This document shows, piece after piece, positions 24,831 through 32,972 of a stretch of DNA of 64,000 nucleotides (positions are counted from its first letter, which is position 1; every line of letters begins with the position of its first letter). The notes beneath the pieces are model-generated. The model was not told the DNA's origin and did no database searches. It worked only from the letters and a program-made list of their open reading frames with translations. The stretch comes from Candidatus Baltobacteraceae bacterium (lineage in GTDB: Bacteria; Vulcanimicrobiota; Vulcanimicrobiia; Vulcanimicrobiales; Vulcanimicrobiaceae): assembly GCA_036489885.1 (NCBI GenBank), contig DASXEW010000003.1:992001-1056000 (forward strand). Reading direction: 5' to 3'. A program made the translations under genes and the position numbers.

Positions 24831-24944
24831 TTTAAAGGCGCTCCGCCCCAGGCTCCGCGCCCCCCATGCTTCGCATGGGGTCCCCCAAACGCCGAGCCCA
24901 TCATCACTGCGGTGGTGCAAACATTCCCCGAGGGGGCTCGTAAC
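24828..24944 (-). repeat. Dispersed repeat family A, copy 2, ending at a start codon
   Basis: Read on the minus strand it runs from GTTACGAGCCCCC to GGAGCGCCTTTAAAATGA and closely matches 6755-6871. It contains a 7-bp stem with a CGAAG loop (CCCCATG..CATGGGG) and a terminal GGCGC/GCGCC pairing that would enclose the GGAG just upstream of the ATG at 24830. In both copies the repeat points into the gene and supplies its 5' leader. Confidence 0.8.
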
Positions 24945-24972
24945 AACATTTCTTGTTCTGTCTCCATTCAAT

Positions 24973-26493
24973 CTATCGTGAGACGGCAGTCTTGAGATCC
25001 GAAAGGACCGCGCGCGCGGCGCGCCGGCCCGGAAAACCGGTGACGCATCCACCCGGATGCGTTCCCGATCCGCACAAATAGAGTCCGCCAAACGGCGTGC
25101 GAACGTTGAAGCGGTCTTCGAAGATCTGACCGGGCAAGAGCTCGCCGTGGAAGATGTGCCCTCCCGAGATGCCGATGCGTGCTTCGATGTCGGCCGGCGA
25201 GAGGATATCCCAATCTTCGATGAGGTCGAGCAGGTTCGGTGCGTATTGCCCGAGCGTTTCGATGATCGTGCGTACGACCGCGCGCTTCTCGTTCGCACTC
25301 CAGCGAACGGCGGTGCTGTAGGGAAAATACTGGGCGAAAATCGAGAGAATGTGCTTGCCTTGCGGCGCGAGTGAATCGTCGGTCGGGGTTTGCATGAAGC
25401 ACTCGAGCATCGGTGCGCGCGAGGCGCCGCGACTGCGCGCATCGTCGTGTGCGCGCTGGAGATAGTCGACGTCCGGGGCGACGTGGATCGTCGCTTTGTG
25501 GTGCGGCTGCAGATTCGTTCCCGGTCGCGCGGTAAAGTCGGGTAATCCGCCGAGCGCGAGATTGATCTTGAACGACACGCCTTCGGCACGCCAGGCTCGC
25601 ACGCGCTCGAGAAAGGTGCTTTCGAATTCATTGCTCGCGCACAAATCGAGGAATGTCGTCTTCGGATCGGCGTTCGAGAGAATTGCACGCGCGCCAAACG
25701 CGCGTCCGTCCGCACATTGGGCTTCCATCCGTCCGTTGCGTGCGATCCGCGTGACTTCGGCGCCGCTGTGGACGTCGACGCCGGCAGAACGCGCCGCCGA
25801 AGCAACGGCGGCGGAAAGTGCGCCCATGCCGCCGCGCACGAATCCCCACGCACCTTGTTCGCCGAGCACGCGTCCCGCGTAATGGTGCGCGAGCACGTAC
25901 GTCGTCCCCGGGTCGCGCGGGCCTGCATAGGTTCCAATCAATCCGTCCGTTGCGAGTGTCGCTTGCAACAGCGGCGTCTCGACGAATTGCTCGACGTACG
26001 CGCTGACCGGAAGATCGAAGAGTTCGCGAGTGGTCGCATCCAGCGCGTCGAGCCGCGGATCATCATCGTCGAGATGATCGAAGAGCTCCGTGCCAAGCGC
26101 TTCGGCGCTCTCGGCAAACGCTTCGAAACCGTCGATGTCGGATTCCGAAAAGCGCCCGATCTCCTCCGCGTTCGCCGTCGCATCCGAACCGAGCAGCAGA
26201 GACCGGCCGTCGAGCAGCGGCGTGAATGAGGCCGGCTCTTTGCGGTACGCGCTGAATCCGTGCTTCTCGAGCTCGAGCTCCCGTACGATGACCGGATCGA
26301 AGAGGCTGCAGACGTACGAGGCGGTCGAGACCGTGTAACCGGGCCAGGTTTCCTCGCAGCGCGCTGCGCCGCCGATCGCGGCCGATTTCTCGAGGACCGC
26401 TACCCGCGCGCCGCCTTGGGCAAGGTATGCGGCGGCGACCAGGCCGTTGTGGCCCGCGCCAATGACTATCGCGTCGTACTCAGCCTCGGCCAT
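24973..26493 (-). CDS. Phytoene desaturase-like NAD(P)/FAD oxidase
   Basis: A 506-residue flavin-dependent amine-oxidase/carotenoid-desaturase-type protein. The dinucleotide motif is AIVIGAGHNGLVAAAYLAQGG followed by VLEKSAAIGGAARCEE. A long middle substrate-binding part contains GTTYVLAHHYAGRVLGEQGAWGFVRGG, and the C-terminal FAD motif is LYLCGSGTHPGGCVTGFPGRRAA. It belongs to the CrtI-like group that includes pyridine-nucleotide-disulphide-like NAD(P)/FAD oxidoreductases of unknown substrate; no carotenoid synthase is seen nearby. The ATG at 26493 overlaps the YkgJ gene by 14 bases. Confidence 0.88.
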   Translation of the reverse strand: MAEAEYDAIVIGAGHNGLVAAAYLAQGGARVAVLEKSAAIGGAARCEETWPGYTVSTASYVCSLFDPVIVRELELEKHGFSAYRKEPASFTPLLDGRSLLLGSDATANAEEIGRFSESDIDGFEAFAESAEALGTELFDHLDDDDPRLDALDATTRELFDLPVSAYVEQFVETPLLQATLATDGLIGTYAGPRDPGTTYVLAHHYAGRVLGEQGAWGFVRGGMGALSAAVASAARSAGVDVHSGAEVTRIARNGRMEAQCADGRAFGARAILSNADPKTTFLDLCASNEFESTFLERVRAWRAEGVSFKINLALGGLPDFTARPGTNLQPHHKATIHVAPDVDYLQRAHDDARSRGASRAPMLECFMQTPTDDSLAPQGKHILSIFAQYFPYSTAVRWSANEKRAVVRTIIETLGQYAPNLLDLIEDWDILSPADIEARIGISGGHIFHGELLPGQIFEDRFNVRTPFGGLYLCGSGTHPGGCVTGFPGRRAARAVLSDLKTAVSR

Positions 26494-27166
26494 TGGGGCG
26501 CGGTTTGAACGGGGCGCCGATCTTGAACTCGCGGTCGTGCCGTAGGTCTCGATCGACGTCATCGCAGCCAATCGGGGAGAAATCCGCGCAGTCGTGCGGC
26601 CGAGCCGGATAGATGCCGCAATAGTACTGGCCGGATTTGGGGCCCATCAGGAATACGCACGCGCTGCCGCTGTCGCTGGGGTCGACTTTCTTGAGCCAGC
26701 CGACTGCGTGATCGTCAGGCGCCGGTCGCGCGTTCACATAGCGCTTCATCGTCATCTTGTACGACAGTCCCAGATGCTTTGCAATCCGTTCGACGTCAGC
26801 TTTGCTGACGAATGGTTCGTACGACTTACAACACTCAGCGCATCCGGGTGGACACGAAACGTTATCGGGCAGATCACGCAGATGTTCGCGCGCAAGCTCG
26901 ACGAGACGTCCGATCGCTGCGACGAATTCCGGATCGTCGTTGTATTTGTACACCCACTCCTTGTGCGTAATTTCATTCGCGTTGTATTTGCGAACGGTCT
27001 TTTCGTTGAACGTGATCGTGACGTGTTCTTCATCGATGTCGATCGAACTGAATTGACGTAACCCCTCGAGATCCAAGAGCTCGATTTTGGTAGGCTGCTT
27101 TGTCTCGCGCGTGAACGTCGAAAGCTCGCGACGTGCACGTAGGGTGATGAGATCGATTGTCTCCAT
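26480..27166 (-). CDS. YkgJ-family cysteine-cluster protein
   Basis: A 228-residue soluble protein. The CxxxCxxCC cluster in VSCPPGCAECCKSYEPF starts the YkgJ (CxxCxxCC) zinc- or iron-binding domain, and further cysteines follow in QYYCGIYPARPHDCADFSPIGC. Such domains likely bind a metal or Fe-S cluster and occur in putative methylation- or oxygenase-associated proteins; the exact role is unknown. An N-terminal 85-residue region (charged, ELLDLEGLRQFSSIDIDEE) is not part of the domain. It is followed directly by the phytoene-desaturase-like gene, suggesting a two-gene operon. Confidence 0.88.
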   Translation of the reverse strand: METIDLITLRARRELSTFTRETKQPTKIELLDLEGLRQFSSIDIDEEHVTITFNEKTVRKYNANEITHKEWVYKYNDDPEFVAAIGRLVELAREHLRDLPDNVSCPPGCAECCKSYEPFVSKADVERIAKHLGLSYKMTMKRYVNARPAPDDHAVGWLKKVDPSDSGSACVFLMGPKSGQYYCGIYPARPHDCADFSPIGCDDVDRDLRHDREFKIGAPFKPRPNGRG

Positions 27167-27194
27167 AGCTCCACGGCCTTACGCTTCGTGCGCA

Positions 27195-27689
27195 ATGCGA
27201 ACCTTTGGACAACGGGAGGGGCCGCGATTGACCGGGGGAAGGGGGTACGAAGACGTGGTGGCGGCACAACGTACGGACGCGGATCGTGTCCTCAACGCGA
27301 GCATCTCTCTTGCCCTGGACAAGCTCGTCCAGCAAGGCGAGTTCTACCCGTTCGGTGTTGCAATAACGCGTGAAGGGCAGATTGCAGTGCTCACCACGCA
27401 AGAAATGGCGCGTCCGACGAGCGACGCATTTCTGGGCGCGCTGCACGATGCGCTGAGCGATGGTGCGCGCTCGGGAAGCTTCAGAGCCACCGCCATCGTT
27501 GCCGACTTCTCGTTTGAGCGGACGCGGCAAACCGGCGAGCACGATGCGGTTCGCGTTGCGGTCGAAAGCGCGGACGGCGAGGCAATGACGTGCTATCTCC
27601 CCTACACGCTCGTTACGCCGGGCGGCACGCGCGACGTACGTCCCGGTCAACCGTTTGCGCAACGGGGCGAGCGGAGCATCTTCACGTAG
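27195..27689 (+). CDS. Hypothetical soluble protein
   Basis: A protein of about 144-164 residues, depending on start: ATG 27195 or, more likely, GTG 27255 beginning VVAAQRTDADRVLNASIS. The sequence reads as an alpha/beta domain with SISLALDKLVQQGEFYPFGVAITREGQIAVLT, an acidic loop and a C-terminal strand pair (MTCYLPYTLVTPGGTRDV). The character is like small immunity or sensor domains that carry a central sheet, but I do not recognise a family. It is transcribed divergently from the YkgJ gene and upstream of a ROK kinase, possibly co-transcribed with it. Confidence 0.68.
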   Translation: MRTFGQREGPRLTGGRGYEDVVAAQRTDADRVLNASISLALDKLVQQGEFYPFGVAITREGQIAVLTTQEMARPTSDAFLGALHDALSDGARSGSFRATAIVADFSFERTRQTGEHDAVRVAVESADGEAMTCYLPYTLVTPGGTRDVRPGQPFAQRGERSIFT

Positions 27690-27722
27690 GGAGTACGTGC
27701 TACGGGCCGAAGCGCGAAAAAC

Positions 27723-28679
27723 GTGAAAGCAATCGGAGTTGACCTCGGCGGGTCACACGTCATGGCGGCGGTCGTCGAAGACGACGGCTCGATTCGCAGC
27801 AAACACGAGATCGACGTCAACGATCGCTCCTTCGACAACGTCATGAAGCTTCTCGAGACGGCGATTGGGGGTGCGCTGAGCGACGCAGGTTCGAACGTCG
27901 TCGGAATCGGCATAGGCTCTCCCGGGAATATCGACCCGGACAGCGGCACGATCCGCTACTCGCCGAACTTCGGATGGAAGGATGTCCCGCTCGGGCCGAG
28001 GCTGCGCGAGCGCTTCGGCATCCCCGTCTTCGTTGGAAACGACGCGCGCTGCGCGACGCTGGGTGAATACACGTACGGCGTCGGACGCGGGACGCAAGAT
28101 TTCGTTCTGATCACGCTCGGTACGGGGATCGGTGGCGGAATCGTCGCCGACGGCAATCTCGTTCTCGGGCACGCGTGGGGCGCCGGCGAAGTCGGGCACC
28201 ATCAGATTCGCCCGACCGACGGGTTCGTGTGCAGCTGCACCAAGATCGGCTGCTTTGAGGCGCAGGCCTCAGGAACCGGACTTATCCGTCACGCGATGGC
28301 GCTCGTTCCGTCCTTTCCACGCAGCACGCTGCTTGCGGGCGCGCCCTCCGATCTCGGTTCGAAACGGATCCGCAAGGCCGCGCAGGCCGGGGACCAGCAT
28401 GCGGTTGCGTCCTGGAAAAACTATGTCTCGGACTTGGCGCTCGGCGTTGCGAACATCGTTGCGTTCATCAATCCCGAGGTCATCGCGCTCGGCGGCGGCG
28501 TCAGCAAAGCGGAAGAGTTCTTACTCGATGCCGTTCGGCCGCTCGTCGACGATCTCGTAACGATGGCGCCGCGCGGTTCGACGCGCATTTGCATCGCACA
28601 ATTCGAGAACGATGCTGGTGCGCTTGGAGCGGCGACGATGGCGATGCGCGGTGGATTGACGACGGGCAAAGTCGCCTAG
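27723..28679 (+). CDS. ROK-family sugar kinase, glucokinase-like
   Basis: A 318-residue ASKHA-fold kinase. The ATP phosphate loop is GVDLGGSHVMAAVVED, the sugar region contains GIGIGSPGNIDPDSG and VFVGNDARCATLGEYTYG, and GTGIGGGIV is the second phosphate motif. The ROK zinc motif is CSCTKIGCFEAQASG, with Thr in the place normally held by Gly (CxCGxxGCxE). The catalytic Asp is in VGNDA. It most likely phosphorylates glucose or an N-acylhexosamine. It starts with GTG and is followed immediately by a cytochrome c gene. Confidence 0.9.
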   Translation: MKAIGVDLGGSHVMAAVVEDDGSIRSKHEIDVNDRSFDNVMKLLETAIGGALSDAGSNVVGIGIGSPGNIDPDSGTIRYSPNFGWKDVPLGPRLRERFGIPVFVGNDARCATLGEYTYGVGRGTQDFVLITLGTGIGGGIVADGNLVLGHAWGAGEVGHHQIRPTDGFVCSCTKIGCFEAQASGTGLIRHAMALVPSFPRSTLLAGAPSDLGSKRIRKAAQAGDQHAVASWKNYVSDLALGVANIVAFINPEVIALGGGVSKAEEFLLDAVRPLVDDLVTMAPRGSTRICIAQFENDAGALGAATMAMRGGLTTGKVA

Positions 28680-29201
28680 GTGAGGGGCTTCGTCCTCGGT
28701 GTCGCGCTGGCGCTCGTCGTCGAAGCGCTAGCGATCTATTTGGTCGTGCAGAACGGGTGGATCGATCCGCGCGCCGACGACGGCTACATGCCGATGGAGA
28801 AGTGGGCGTCGCGCGCCGTTCCGCGCGCGATTCGCAACGACAGCCAACATCTTGCGAGCCCGATCGAAGCGACAAGCGACAATCTCGTCGCGGGCGCGAA
28901 ACTTTATGGTGCGAATTGCGCGGTTTGTCATGGCGCCTCCGACGCCAAAGAGTCGAACGTCGCGAAAGGCCTGTATATCAAGGCGCCTCAGCTCGCTAAG
29001 GATGGCGTCGAAGACGATCCCGTCGGCCAAACGTATTTCAAGATTGCACACGGCTACCGCATGACGCCGATGCCGGCGTTCAGCAAATCATTGGATGACA
29101 CGCAAGTTTGGCAGTTGGCGCTGTTCTTGAAAAACATGGACAAGCTTCCACCCATCGCGGAAGCCGAATTCAAGAAGATTCCGTCACAAGCGGCGCGCTA
29201 A
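28680..29201 (+). CDS. Membrane-anchored c-type cytochrome, monohaem
   Basis: A 173-residue protein with an N-terminal membrane anchor (GFVLGVALALVVEALAIYLVV) and a class I cytochrome c domain. The haem motif is CAVCH in GAKLYGANCAVCHGAS, and a probable Met ligand lies in GYRMTPMPAFSKSL. The pattern WQLALFLKNMDKLPP is common in the C-terminal helix of such cytochromes. It could transfer electrons to a terminal oxidase. It starts with GTG directly after the ROK kinase stop. Confidence 0.9.
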   Translation: MRGFVLGVALALVVEALAIYLVVQNGWIDPRADDGYMPMEKWASRAVPRAIRNDSQHLASPIEATSDNLVAGAKLYGANCAVCHGASDAKESNVAKGLYIKAPQLAKDGVEDDPVGQTYFKIAHGYRMTPMPAFSKSLDDTQVWQLALFLKNMDKLPPIAEAEFKKIPSQAAR

Positions 29202-29214
29202 GCTTCTTCGAACG

Positions 29215-29260
29215 GTCCCTCGACTACGGCGCTCTGCGAGCGCCTACGCTCGGGATGACA
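29215..29260 (+). repeat. Dispersed hairpin repeat family B, copy 1
   Basis: Starts GTCCCTCGACTACGGCGCT and ends CTACGCTCGGGATGACA, with a GGCGCT/AGCGCC stem in the middle. It is nearly identical to the reverse complement of 56079-56120 and to 56186-56227. It lies between a cytochrome c gene and a convergent amidohydrolase gene, where a stem-loop could act as a transcription terminator or mRNA stabiliser. Confidence 0.8.
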
Positions 29261-29272
29261 AAATGAAGCGCC

Positions 29273-30448
29273 TTAGGGCGCGTTGGCTCCCGCGTCGAGG
29301 CCGAGCGCGACCATCATGCGCACGCCGTATTGCAGTGCGCCCTCGTCGATGTCGAAGCGTTCGTGATGATGCGGGAACGATGACCGTTCACTGCCGCGGC
29401 AACCGACTTGGAAGAAACATGCCGGCACGCGTTGCGCGAAGAACGAAAAGTCTTCGGCGCCCATCAGCTTCGGGAACGATGTCACATGCTCGGAGCCGAG
29501 CGCGTTCTCGGCTACGACGCGTGCGTACGCGGTTTGAACCGGGTCATTCTCGGTGACCGGGTACCGCCACAGATAATCGAAATCGTACGTCGCGCCTGAA
29601 GAAGCGCAGACACCCGCGAGGACGCGTTCGATGCGCTCTTTCATGGCCTTGCGAACTTCGGGGTCGAACGCGCGCACGGTACCTTTGAGCTTCGCGCTCG
29701 TCGGAATCACGTTGTACGTGGTTCCCGCATGAAACGCGCCGATCGTCACGACCGCGGGTTCAATGGGATCTATCACGCGGCTGACGACTTGCTGTAAGCT
29801 GACGACAAAATTCGAGGCCACGAAGATCGGATCGATCGAGAGATGCGGCGCCGCGCCGTGCCCGCCTTTACCGTGAATCGCAATGTCGATCGAATCGCTC
29901 GATGCATAGAGCGGTCCAGGCGTGAAGCCGACCATCCCGACCGGATGCTTCGATGCGAGATGTAAACCGTAAGCCCGCTCGATGCCGTATTCCTCGAGGA
30001 TCCCGGCTTCGACCATCGCGCGCGCACCGCCAAGGCCTTCTTCGGCGGGCTGAAAACACAAGACGACCGTTCCCGGAATCTCCGCACGCTTCTGCGCGAG
30101 AATTTGCGCAGCTCCGAGCAGCATCGCGACGTGTCCGTCGTGTCCGCAGGCGTGCATCGTGCCTTCCGATTGCGAACGATAATCGGTTTCATTGAGCTCC
30201 AAAATCGGGAGCCCGTCCATGTCGGCGCGCAGCATGATCGTCTTGCCGGGCCGTCCGCCCTTGATGACGCCGAGCACACCGGTCTGCGCGATGCGTTCGT
30301 GAACTTCGATTCCGAGCTCGCGCAATTTTGCGGCCACGATTCCGCTGGTGCGGACTTCCTTGAACCCAAGCTCGGGATGCGCGTGAAGATCCCGTCGCGT
30401 GGCGACGACGAAGTCGAGCAATCCGCTCGGAAGATCGATCACGCTCAT
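29273..30448 (-). CDS. M20-family amidohydrolase (N-acyl amino acid / hippurate type)
   Basis: A 391-residue metallopeptidase-fold hydrolase. Family motifs are HAHPELGFKEVRTS near the N terminus, MHACGHDGHVAMLLGAA with metal-ligand histidines, FQPAEEGLGGARAMVEAG with the catalytic Glu pair, and a C-terminal FPKLMGAEDFSFF. It would remove an acyl group from an amino acid, but its substrate cannot be fixed; the family includes hippurate and IAA-amino-acid hydrolases. It starts 4 bases after the glycosyltransferase stop, so the two probably form an operon. Confidence 0.92.
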   Translation of the reverse strand: MSVIDLPSGLLDFVVATRRDLHAHPELGFKEVRTSGIVAAKLRELGIEVHERIAQTGVLGVIKGGRPGKTIMLRADMDGLPILELNETDYRSQSEGTMHACGHDGHVAMLLGAAQILAQKRAEIPGTVVLCFQPAEEGLGGARAMVEAGILEEYGIERAYGLHLASKHPVGMVGFTPGPLYASSDSIDIAIHGKGGHGAAPHLSIDPIFVASNFVVSLQQVVSRVIDPIEPAVVTIGAFHAGTTYNVIPTSAKLKGTVRAFDPEVRKAMKERIERVLAGVCASSGATYDFDYLWRYPVTENDPVQTAYARVVAENALGSEHVTSFPKLMGAEDFSFFAQRVPACFFQVGCRGSERSSFPHHHERFDIDEGALQYGVRMMVALGLDAGANAP

Positions 30449-30452
30449 GCGC

Positions 30453-31619
30453 TTAGGAGACGGCTGCGAAAGGCGTGATCGTGGGCAAGCCCGCGTAGGC
30501 CGTTTGAGCGATCAGCTCGGCGATACGCCGCGACGCACCACGCGGTGCAAGCTCGGATTGGCGGCGGCACATCTGCTCGCGCAGCGACGGATTGTCGACG
30601 ATACGGCGCACCGCTTTCACGACGCCCGGCGTCGTGAGCGCCACGAGACCGATACCATTGGAACGCACATACTGCAGATTACCCCGTTCTTGTCCGGGGA
30701 TGTAATCGTAGATAACGACCGGCAGCTCGGAGACGCTTGCTTCCGCGATTGCACCGGGGCCGGCTTTCGTTACGAGCAGGTCGCTCGCGCGCATCAGCTC
30801 CGGAACGTCGTCGCGGAAACCAAGCGCAGTAATCGGCGTAGGCAACGACGGCGCGATATCGTCGAGCCGGCGCTGCAGCGGCGCGTTGCGTCCGCACACG
30901 ACGATGAGATGCAACGGCATTCCTGATTTCGCAAGTGCGAGCGTTGTCGGATAAAGCTTACCGCCGCCTTCGCCGCCCGCCATCAACAGCGCGACGGTTG
31001 CATCTTGCGGAATCCCCAACCGCTCGCGAATCGCCGACTTGCCGGCGGTGACATCTTCAAACTTCGGATGAACCGGATGTCCGAGGCGGAAGAGCCGGTC
31101 GCGCGGGATGCCGCGCTCGAGCGCGCGCTGCAAAACTTCCTGCGCCGGGACGACGACCGCGTCGACGCGCGGACTCAGCCACGATTCGTGCACGCGCCCG
31201 AGATCGGTGACGACCGTAATGATCGGAACGTGCAAGTGCGCATCCGCGCGTGCGCGCGATGATGCGTGATTCAGCAAGGGATGGACCGAGACGATGACGT
31301 CGGGACGATACGACAGGAAGACGTCGCGCAAGCGTTCGCGATACAGCGGCTCACAGACACGCACCAGCGAACGGAAACGGCGCCGTCCGTTCGTGGCATA
31401 AAAAAGCGCCCCGTAGACTGGGGGCGCAAAACGAAGCGCTGCGCTATACGCGGGGCCGAGTTGCGAAAGCGGGAACCCGCAGTGATTGCCGATGTCCTCG
31501 ATTCGCCATTCGAAGGGGTCGCCCGTTTTGATCTCGTCTAAGGCGGCGCCAATCGCCAGTGCACCCGCACGATGGCCACCACCCGTATCGGAGATCAAAA
31601 GCAGAACGCGTTTGGACAT
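30453..31619 (-). CDS. Glycosyltransferase, MGDG synthase-like (GT28)
   Basis: A 388-residue GT-B enzyme. The N-terminal half has the MGDG_synth pattern VLLLISDTGGGHRAGALAIGAAL and TNGRRRFRSLVRVCEPLYR, and the C-terminal half holds the nucleotide-sugar site: MAGGEGGGKLYPTTLA, ALGFRDDVPELMRASDLLVTKAGPGAIAEA and VIYDYIPGQERGNLQYV. The fold resembles diacylglycerol glycosyltransferases and MurG. It likely makes a glycolipid at the inner face of the membrane. It is linked to the M20 gene downstream and the three-His-box hydroxylase gene upstream. Confidence 0.88.
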   Translation of the reverse strand: MSKRVLLLISDTGGGHRAGALAIGAALDEIKTGDPFEWRIEDIGNHCGFPLSQLGPAYSAALRFAPPVYGALFYATNGRRRFRSLVRVCEPLYRERLRDVFLSYRPDVIVSVHPLLNHASSRARADAHLHVPIITVVTDLGRVHESWLSPRVDAVVVPAQEVLQRALERGIPRDRLFRLGHPVHPKFEDVTAGKSAIRERLGIPQDATVALLMAGGEGGGKLYPTTLALAKSGMPLHLIVVCGRNAPLQRRLDDIAPSLPTPITALGFRDDVPELMRASDLLVTKAGPGAIAEASVSELPVVIYDYIPGQERGNLQYVRSNGIGLVALTTPGVVKAVRRIVDNPSLREQMCRRQSELAPRGASRRIAELIAQTAYAGLPTITPFAAVS

Positions 31620-31634
31620 CTACCCCCTCTGAGC

Positions 31635-32213
31635 TTACCCCCGTCCGGGACTTGGCATCGGACCTTTGCGCCGGACGGCAGTACGTCCCGTTTGGCGCCT
31701 GACGGCGGTTCGCAATGCAGCTCGTCGACGACGTGTACCCCGGCTGAAGGCTCGCATGAAGGCGATGAACGCTCGGGCAGGCGCATCGTAAAACCGGAAA
31801 ATGTCGCCGAACTCGATTTCGGGATTTCGGTGATGCCCGTCGTGGTCCTCGGGCAGGACGATTTGGAGGGCTCTTGCGACCGGTACGGCCCAGGCGGGCG
31901 TCTTCCAGCCCAAATCCGAGGTATGCCGCCACCAAACGTGCAGCTGTCCGAGGATCAGGCCGATGACGGCGCCGACCGGCGAGAGCGGCCAGCACAGCAC
32001 CGCGAGCGCGAGGTACGGAAGCGCACCCAGAAGGCCGTCGAGCAAGACGGCCGGATCGCGTGAGAGCACCGCATGATCCCAGTATGACCGGCGCCGGTCG
32101 TGATGCGTCCGTAGATGCAGCTTGAACCAGACATGTTGCGGGACGTGATAGAAGAACGTCGATGCAAAGTCGCCGATTACTAAGACGATCACGAGGCTGA
32201 GAATCGTCGTCAT
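31635..32213 (-). CDS. Fatty acid hydroxylase-like membrane protein (three His boxes)
   Basis: A 192-residue membrane protein with about four helices and histidine boxes of the fatty-acid-hydroxylase/sterol-desaturase class: HVPQH at 23-27, HLRTHH at 33-38, HVWWRH at 92-97 and HDGHH at 124-128. These would hold a di-iron centre for oxygen-dependent hydroxylation of a lipid. The C-terminal 40 residues are very basic (RGTRRRRAALRTAVRRQTG). The substrate is unknown. It lies upstream of the glycolipid transferase gene and on the same strand, so lipid tailoring is a fair inference. Confidence 0.82.
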   Translation of the reverse strand: MTTILSLVIVLVIGDFASTFFYHVPQHVWFKLHLRTHHDRRRSYWDHAVLSRDPAVLLDGLLGALPYLALAVLCWPLSPVGAVIGLILGQLHVWWRHTSDLGWKTPAWAVPVARALQIVLPEDHDGHHRNPEIEFGDIFRFYDAPARAFIAFMRAFSRGTRRRRAALRTAVRRQTGRTAVRRKGPMPSPGRG

Positions 32214-32234
32214 GCTACAACCCGCCGATTACCG

Positions 32235-32972
32235 GTGATCAAGAGGGCTCCTTCGTACAGAGCGGTGCTTATGGGCGCATGTCTGCTCGCAGCTGGGTGC
32301 GCGCCTTCCGAGCCCACGATATCTCATTCCGAACTGTCCCAGAGTGTCAGTCTGCCTGCGGTCCGGGATGCTGTTCTGTCCTGGCATATTCCCCAGGGCG
32401 TTCCGGTGTTTCGCGGAGCACGACTGCTGGCCGACGCGCCGAGGCCCGCGAGCGCTGCAGTTGCCCTTACAAAGTCTATCATCCGAAGCAACCCTCGGTT
32501 AAGCCCCCTGGATGCGCTCCGTCTTGCAATTTTATCGGAGAGGTCGGCACGCCGCTTCGGACTGAATCAAGACTTCTTCGGCGCGACGATTTTGCAAGAG
32601 AGTGGCTTCGATCCATTTGCAATATCATCGGCCGGCGCGCTGGGAATCGCACAGTTCATGCTGGAGACCGCGGACGCGGTTGCGATCGATCCGCTCGACC
32701 CGCGCGACGCGCTTGCCGGTTCTGCACAACTCCTGGCGACATATGTCGCACGCTATCGCTTGCGTTTCGTGCACGCGGATCCGTACGCGCTTGCACTCGC
32801 CGCGTACAACGCCGGCCCGCTTGCCGTTTCACATTATGAAGGGGTGCCGCCCTATCCTGAGACGCGTGATTATATTGGAGACATATACGAGCGTATCGCC
32901 CGTATCGTTAGCGACCAACACCGGCCGCGAGCAGTGGTAGCGGCCGTTTCCCCGTCCCAACATCGTAAGTAG
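32235..32972 (+). CDS. Lipoprotein lytic transglycosylase (SLT domain)
   Basis: A 245-residue protein. The signal peptide ends in a lipobox (VLMGACLLAAGCAPS, lipidated C22). The SLT domain has its catalytic glutamate at E122 in ATILQESGFDPFAISSAGALGIAQFM, then LALAAYNAGPLAV, as in MltC/Slt-type peptidoglycan lyases. It would cleave glycan strands from the outer membrane. It starts with GTG. The last 65 bases overlap the 3' end of the convergent aspartate racemase gene. Confidence 0.92.
   Translation: MIKRAPSYRAVLMGACLLAAGCAPSEPTISHSELSQSVSLPAVRDAVLSWHIPQGVPVFRGARLLADAPRPASAAVALTKSIIRSNPRLSPLDALRLAILSERSARRFGLNQDFFGATILQESGFDPFAISSAGALGIAQFMLETADAVAIDPLDPRDALAGSAQLLATYVARYRLRFVHADPYALALAAYNAGPLAVSHYEGVPPYPETRDYIGDIYERIARIVSDQHRPRAVVAAVSPSQHRK

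Noticed and set aside
24973-26493. Carotenoid desaturase assignment as crtI
   Set aside because: Only the general FAD-oxidase framework matches and there is no carotenoid gene nearby, so the specific symbol is not justified.
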